A stretch of 64,000 bases of DNA from Clostridia bacterium (GTDB taxonomy: Bacteria; Bacillota; Clostridia; Christensenellales; Aristaeellaceae). Made by a program: the position numbers and the translations under genes. Position 1 is the stretch's first letter; each line of letters begins with the position of its first letter. The notes under the pieces are model-generated. The model did no database searches. It was given only the letters and a program-made list of their open reading frames with translations, and was not told where the DNA came from. Positions 59,860-64,000 of the stretch are shown here, piece after piece. The stretch lies in assembly GCA_017410455.1 (NCBI GenBank), contig JAFQQT010000093.1, positions 1 through 64,000 of the forward strand, written 5' to 3'.

Positions 59860-60795
59860 ATGAAACGTATTTTCTCCCTGCTGCTGGCCCTGTGCCTCCT
59901 TGTGCCCGCCACCTTCGCCCATGCGGCAACGCCCAAGCCCATTGAGGTCATCCCCTTCGATCAGCTGCCCGAAACCCGCGACGGCATGCACCACTACCTG
60001 CTGCTCTGCGTGGACCAGTGGAACAGCAGCCCCAGCAGGCTGGGCAACACCGATGGCATCATGATCCTCACCCTGGACACCCGCGCCAACCGCATCATGC
60101 TCACCTCTCTCATCCGCGATGCGCTGGTGGTGCGCCCTGACGGCGTGATTGGCCGGGTGAATTACATCGCCGCGAACTACGGCCCCGAAGCCCTGTGCAA
60201 GGTGCTCAGCGAGCACCTGGGCATCCGGATCGAAAAGTATGTCCTGTTCGACTTCCAGCAGATCGCCAACATCGTGGACTACATGGGCGGCGTGGAGATC
60301 GTGGTGGACGCCAGTGAGGCCCGCTACCTGCGCGAGTATCCCCTGGACGCCCATCAGACGGAGCCGAAGATGAACCGCGCCGGCACCTACCTGTTCACCG
60401 GCCGTGCGGCGGTGATCTACATGCGCATCCGCAAGGCCGGCGGCGGCGGCGACTTCATGCGCACCCAGCGCGCGCGCACGGTGCTCTCCACCCTGGCAGA
60501 CAAGTGCCGCACCATGACCTATAACCAGGCCCGCGACCTGGTGGACATCGTCGTTGCCAACACGACCATGACCAACATGACCATCGAGGACATGGTGCTG
60601 GCCATGGAGCAGGCCTACGGGCTGCGCTCCTGCGTCATCGAGGAGCTGCGCATCCCCCAGGAGGACGCGGTTTCCCCCATTTCCTACGCGGGCATGTCCG
60701 TGCAGGAGATCGACTGGATCAAGAGCCGCGAGGACGTGGCAGATTACATGGAGTGCAGCTGGCTGGTCATCGATGACGAGGAGTACGAGGACTGA
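59860..60795 (+). CDS. Second LytR-CpsA-Psr (LCP) family protein
   Basis: This 311-aa protein has a signal peptide (FSLLLALCLLVPATFAHA). The LCP domain shows NTDGIMILTLDTRANRIMLTSLIRD, IANIVDYMGGVEIVVD and RKAGGGGDFMRTQRARTVL in outline, with the conserved Arg/Asp residues. It should ligate glycans to the wall, a parallel to the LCP at 3896-4948. It is cleavably exported, since no transmembrane anchor remains. Confidence 0.88.
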   Translation: MKRIFSLLLALCLLVPATFAHAATPKPIEVIPFDQLPETRDGMHHYLLLCVDQWNSSPSRLGNTDGIMILTLDTRANRIMLTSLIRDALVVRPDGVIGRVNYIAANYGPEALCKVLSEHLGIRIEKYVLFDFQQIANIVDYMGGVEIVVDASEARYLREYPLDAHQTEPKMNRAGTYLFTGRAAVIYMRIRKAGGGGDFMRTQRARTVLSTLADKCRTMTYNQARDLVDIVVANTTMTNMTIEDMVLAMEQAYGLRSCVIEELRIPQEDAVSPISYAGMSVQEIDWIKSREDVADYMECSWLVIDDEEYED

Positions 60796-60822
60796 GCCGC
60801 CACGCCTGAGGAGTTATAGCAT

Positions 60823-62712
60823 ATGAGATGCCCCAAATGTGAACAATGGAACCGTGCGTCCCTGCCCCGCTGCATCCGCTGCGGCGCAGATCTGCAGCCC
60901 GATGCCCCCGTGGAACCCGGCTGGCGCGCCGAATTGCAGGCCCGGCCTTCCACCAAGGCATTCATCCACGTGGATGAGGATGGCCAGGTGGACGTGAGCC
61001 CGGACAGGCGTGACGCCCTGGCCCGGGAAATGACCGACCTGAAGGAGCGCCGGACTGAGGGCCGCCGCCTTCTCGACCAGCTCAAGGCGCAGGATGAACC
61101 GGATGTTCAGCCCCCCGTGCAGGAGCCGCCGGCTCCAGCCTCCACTCCCGACGCACCGCAGGCGGAACCCGTGCATCCTCTCTCCGGCATGCCGCAGGGA
61201 ACACGCCGCACGGCCCGCGTGGCCGTACACGGCCTGCCCCAGCAGCAGCCCATCACCGCGCCCCAGTCTCCCCTGCCGGGCGGAAATCTGCCGGAGAAGC
61301 GCACCCCTGCCGCCCCCGTCAACTGGGATGAGCACCGCAACTATGATCCCATCGTCGAGGAGATGCAGCGCCAGCAGCAGCCGCTGTTCCGCGATGCGCC
61401 CAGGCAGGAGCAGCAGCGCACCAGGGGGCGCTCGCGCCACAAGAGCCGCCGCCGCTTCCTCAATGTGATCACCGCGCTCCTTGTTGTGGTGGTCGCAGCC
61501 CTTGCGGGCGCTGTGGGCTTTTCCGCCTACCAGCAGTACCGGGCGGCCCGGTCGGAGGATAACCGCGCCATCGTCACCGCTTCGATGAAGGATGACCAGG
61601 CCGCGCACACGATCCTCATCCCCGGCGAGGATGGGCAGAAGATCTACATTCGCGAACTCCACGCCACCTATGAAGTCGTCGGTGGCTTTGCGACCATCGT
61701 CATTCCCGACCACACCTGGTACGAGGAGCTCTCTGTGGTCAACCAGGAGCAGATGACCGTCACCCTCACGCCCTCCCTGCAGACCTCCGGCGCGCGTCAG
61801 AAGGCGATGGATCCCATTTCCTATGAGATCACCATCCCCCTGAGTCCCATCACCCTCGTGACTCCCAAGAGCGAGCGCACCGAGGTCACCACGGCCATGT
61901 ATTCCATGCAGTTCCTCGTCCGGCCCGGCTCCACGGTCGTCATCAACGGCGTGGACATGTCCGACGCGGTGGATGATACGGGCCTGCTGTCCTACAATGC
62001 GACCGTGCAGCCCAAGGGCGACAATGTCTACACCGTCAACGTGCGCAGCCCCTACTGCCGCGACAACAGCATGGAGGTCGTGCTCTTCCGCCAGGTGCAG
62101 GAGATCCCGCTGGATCTGGCCGTCACCACCTACACATCCACCAGCCTGAGCGAGCTGCCGATCACCTGCACCACCCTGCCCGGCGCGGATGTGCAGATCC
62201 TCACCCCCCACTCCGACCTGATCGTGACCGATCTGGACACCACGGGCGAGTTCTCCTTCATCGCGCTCTTTGATAAGATCGGCGACAACACCGTCAGCAT
62301 TCAGGCCACCTATCCCGGCAAGAAGACCTCCCGCGTCGATTATGTCATCTACTACCTCCCCAGCGCTGACGTATACACCCGCAAGGCCTGGTCGCTGAAC
62401 AACTCCGCCGACTACGCTGAGCTGATGGGCAACATCACCTTCCGCGCTGAAAACACGCAGATCTACCTGGCATCCGGCTCCTTCGACTCCTTCATGAGCG
62501 AGAGCCCGCAGATGGCCATCATGTACTGCGGCGAGGACGGCGCCAGCCAGCCCGTGCTGCTGCAGAACCTCACCAAGACCGAATGGCACCTCGGCGAGGA
62601 CTATGAATACCGCATCTATGCCGACGTCTACAGCACCTACAACGGCATGCCCTGGCTCATTGCCCGCTACACCTACATCGACAAGGAGCCCGAAGCCGAG
62701 GGCGAAGAATAA
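60823..62712 (+). CDS. Zinc-ribbon, single-pass membrane protein with extracellular beta domains
   Basis: This 629-aa protein starts with a zinc ribbon (CPKCEQWNRASLPRCIRCG) and a disordered Pro/Gln-rich cytosolic part to about residue 205. One helix follows (VITALLVVVVAALAGAVGFSAY, about 213-235), then about 390 residues of beta-rich extracellular domain. The beta region suggests tandem Ig-like folds (for example YSMQFLVRPGSTVVINGVDMS). I do not recognise the family. It lies 27 bp after the LCP gene and 9 bp before the flavoprotein, suggesting one operon. Confidence 0.65.
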   Translation: MRCPKCEQWNRASLPRCIRCGADLQPDAPVEPGWRAELQARPSTKAFIHVDEDGQVDVSPDRRDALAREMTDLKERRTEGRRLLDQLKAQDEPDVQPPVQEPPAPASTPDAPQAEPVHPLSGMPQGTRRTARVAVHGLPQQQPITAPQSPLPGGNLPEKRTPAAPVNWDEHRNYDPIVEEMQRQQQPLFRDAPRQEQQRTRGRSRHKSRRRFLNVITALLVVVVAALAGAVGFSAYQQYRAARSEDNRAIVTASMKDDQAAHTILIPGEDGQKIYIRELHATYEVVGGFATIVIPDHTWYEELSVVNQEQMTVTLTPSLQTSGARQKAMDPISYEITIPLSPITLVTPKSERTEVTTAMYSMQFLVRPGSTVVINGVDMSDAVDDTGLLSYNATVQPKGDNVYTVNVRSPYCRDNSMEVVLFRQVQEIPLDLAVTTYTSTSLSELPITCTTLPGADVQILTPHSDLIVTDLDTTGEFSFIALFDKIGDNTVSIQATYPGKKTSRVDYVIYYLPSADVYTRKAWSLNNSADYAELMGNITFRAENTQIYLASGSFDSFMSESPQMAIMYCGEDGASQPVLLQNLTKTEWHLGEDYEYRIYADVYSTYNGMPWLIARYTYIDKEPEAEGEE

Positions 62713-62721
62713 GGAGGCGCT

Positions 62722-63579
62722 ATGGCGAACTGTGACATCCTCATCATCGGTTCCGGCCCTGCGGCCTGGAGCTGCGCCCTCACCGCCCGTCAGCGCGGGC
62801 TGAGCGTTACCGTTGCGGCGGCTGATTCGGCCACCGGATGGCTGGCAAAGGCGGAACGCATCGACAACTATCCCGGCATGCCGCAGGTATCCGGCCAGGA
62901 GCTGCTGCACGTATTCCGCCAGCAGGCAGAGGACGCAGGCGCGCACATCCTCTCCGCCCTGGCAAGGCAGAGCATGCCCGCCGGCGATGGCTACATGACC
63001 CTGGTGGGCAACGACATCGTCGAAAGCCGCGCCATCGTGCTGGCCACCGGTGCGGCCCGTCCCACCCTCCTCCCCGGCGAAGAGGGCCTGCTGGGGCAGG
63101 GCGTGAGCTGGTGCGGCACCTGCGACGGCATGTTCTATCGGGGCATGGAGGTGGCGGTGCTCTCCGCCTGGCACGGCGGCGTGGAGGAAGGCGAATTCCT
63201 CGCCGGACTTGCCGCCCATGTGGACTACTACTTCCTTGCCAGCCACGCGCAGCCCGCAGAACCGCCCTATGCCATCTGCCCGGGCAAGCCCCGGACCCTC
63301 GCTGCCACCGCCGATGGCCGGATCCTTCTGACCACCAGCGAGGGCGAGAAGGCCTACGATGGCGTGTTCATCTTCCGCCCTGCCGTTGCGCCGGACAGCC
63401 TGATGCCCGGCCTTGCGCTGGAAGGATCCTTCATCGCCGTCGACCGCCGCATGGCCACCAACCTTCCCCGCGTCTATGCCTGCGGCGACTGCACCGGCCA
63501 TCCCCTGCAGATCGCCAAGGCTGTGGGCGAGGGCAACATCGCCGCCATCAGCGCCGCCAGCGATCTTCACAACACCTGA
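62722..63579 (+). CDS. Thioredoxin-reductase-like flavoprotein without NADPH motif
   Basis: This 285-aa protein has the FAD motif ILIIGSGPAAWSCALTARQ (about 6-24), NYPGMPQVSG and the redox-active SWCGTCDG (Cys131, Cys134). It ends with the second FAD motif VYACGDCTGHPLQIAKAVGEGNIAA. The pyridine-nucleotide motif, usually GGGDSA, reads VLSAWHGG (about 146-153), and the HRR motif is not seen. It is about 25 residues shorter than the family. A ferredoxin-dependent (FFTR-like) or other electron donor is possible. trxA is 3 kb upstream. Confidence 0.8.
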   Translation: MANCDILIIGSGPAAWSCALTARQRGLSVTVAAADSATGWLAKAERIDNYPGMPQVSGQELLHVFRQQAEDAGAHILSALARQSMPAGDGYMTLVGNDIVESRAIVLATGAARPTLLPGEEGLLGQGVSWCGTCDGMFYRGMEVAVLSAWHGGVEEGEFLAGLAAHVDYYFLASHAQPAEPPYAICPGKPRTLAATADGRILLTTSEGEKAYDGVFIFRPAVAPDSLMPGLALEGSFIAVDRRMATNLPRVYACGDCTGHPLQIAKAVGEGNIAAISAASDLHNT

Positions 63580-63598
63580 CCCCTTCAAGGAGGCCACT

Positions 63599-64000
63599 AT
63601 GAAGAGATTCCTCATCCCCCTGCTGGCGCTGTTCATGCTGGCACTGCTGCCCGCCATGGCGGAACAGGCGACCGTGACCCTCGCCGAGCCTCTGCAGGGC
63701 GTTTATACCTGGCCCGAGGGCAGCACGGAAGCAGACGCGCTCTACGTCTACCGCTACAGCTATCCCCAGCTGGAGGGCGACAGCGATGTGGCGCAGCTCA
63801 TCAACGAGACATACCGCTATGCCGTGGATGACGCGCTGGGCTTCGAGGTGCCCATGCTGGCCTCAGGCATGACGCCCGGCGATCCGCAGAAGGTCGTCAG
63901 CATCCGTCATGAGATCACCTGCCACACCGCCGAGCACCTCTCCGTGTGCATCATCAAGGAGGTTGCCGTCGGCGGGGAGTCCATCACCGTCGTCAGCGGG
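63599..64000 (+). CDS. Secreted protein, DUF3298-like, truncated by window end
   Basis: A signal peptide (MKRFLIPLLALFMLALLPAMA) and the first 134 residues are in the window. YRYSYPQLEGDSDVAQLINETYR and later VVSIRHEITCH in outline recall DUF4163/DUF3298 (RsiV/PdaC-type) domains. AAGGAGG precedes the ATG. It is the last visible gene of the operon that starts with the LCP protein. Confidence 0.6.
   Translation, partial: MKRFLIPLLALFMLALLPAMAEQATVTLAEPLQGVYTWPEGSTEADALYVYRYSYPQLEGDSDVAQLINETYRYAVDDALGFEVPMLASGMTPGDPQKVVSIRHEITCHTAEHLSVCIIKEVAVGGESITVVSG

Noticed and set aside
60814..63657. Open frame of about 950 codons on the minus strand opposite the zinc-ribbon and flavoprotein genes
   Set aside because: Shadow frame without a ribosome site. 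The plus strand shows the zinc ribbon, helix and FAD motifs.

Overview
The window is a GC-rich chromosomal segment from a Gram-positive, spore-forming, probably anaerobic member of the Clostridia (Firmicutes). Supporting signs are a complete spoIIIA operon, the rplU-prp-rpmA order with an L27 that carries a cleavable N-terminus, HPr kinase, the dgt-dnaG-sigA-trmK-nif3 order, a Na+-translocating decarboxylase operon and consensus sigma-A promoters. A gut or rumen lineage near Christensenellales fits the gene content, but that placement is a guess. I saw no rRNA or tRNA gene, CRISPR array, transposase or prophage.

Layout. 1-1.6 kb: end of rplU, prp, rpmA and a DUF554 membrane protein. 1.6-5.0 kb (minus): an LCP-cpsC-cpsD-cpsB envelope-polysaccharide control operon behind a perfect TTGACA-17-TATAAT promoter. 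5-13 kb: a TM2 protein, an RluD-type pseudouridine synthase, a pyruvyltransferase-like protein, topB, pepF, a TrmH/SpoU methyltransferase with a 27-bp in-frame duplication, and a small acidic protein. 13-15 kb: a DUF697-like membrane protein, then an AT-rich secreted protein divergent from an XRE regulator with a palindrome between them. 15-19 kb (minus): oadG, biotin carrier, oadB and oadA. 19-24 kb (minus): secreted metallo-beta-lactamase-fold protein, amidase, a NodB-fold protein with a lost catalytic motif, and dnaX. 24-27 kb: a cluster of tiny membrane proteins, a GNAT and an HD hydrolase. 27-32 kb: a giant secreted SdrD/Cna-B repeat protein. 32-38 kb: DegV, a CNNM/CorC protein, an unknown secreted protein, yajC and an extremely Cys-rich protein, followed by a structured intergenic element. 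38-45 kb: VanW, a GH3 glycosidase, HAD phosphatase, hprK, a small membrane protein and ROK glucokinase. 45-51.5 kb: dgt-dnaG-sigA-trmK-nif3-zinc ribbon protein. 51.5-54 kb (minus): a small membrane protein and a UshA-like nucleotidase. 53.9-58.8 kb: an L,D-transpeptidase heading the spoIIIAA-AH operon. 58.9-64 kb: RseC-like protein, thioredoxin, a second LCP protein, a zinc-ribbon membrane protein, a thioredoxin-reductase-like flavoprotein without a recognisable NADPH motif, and a truncated secreted protein.

Functional themes are translation and replication housekeeping, cell-envelope and peptidoglycan work, sporulation and Na+-coupled fermentation. The most interesting points are the L,D-transpeptidase joined to spoIIIA behind a sigma-E-like promoter with an apparent CTG start, the Cys-rich putative spore-envelope protein, the hairpin-dense element between two identical 31-bp hairpins, the NodB pseudoenzyme, and the reductase without a pyridine-nucleotide site. 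I see no obvious new multi-gene defence or mobile system.
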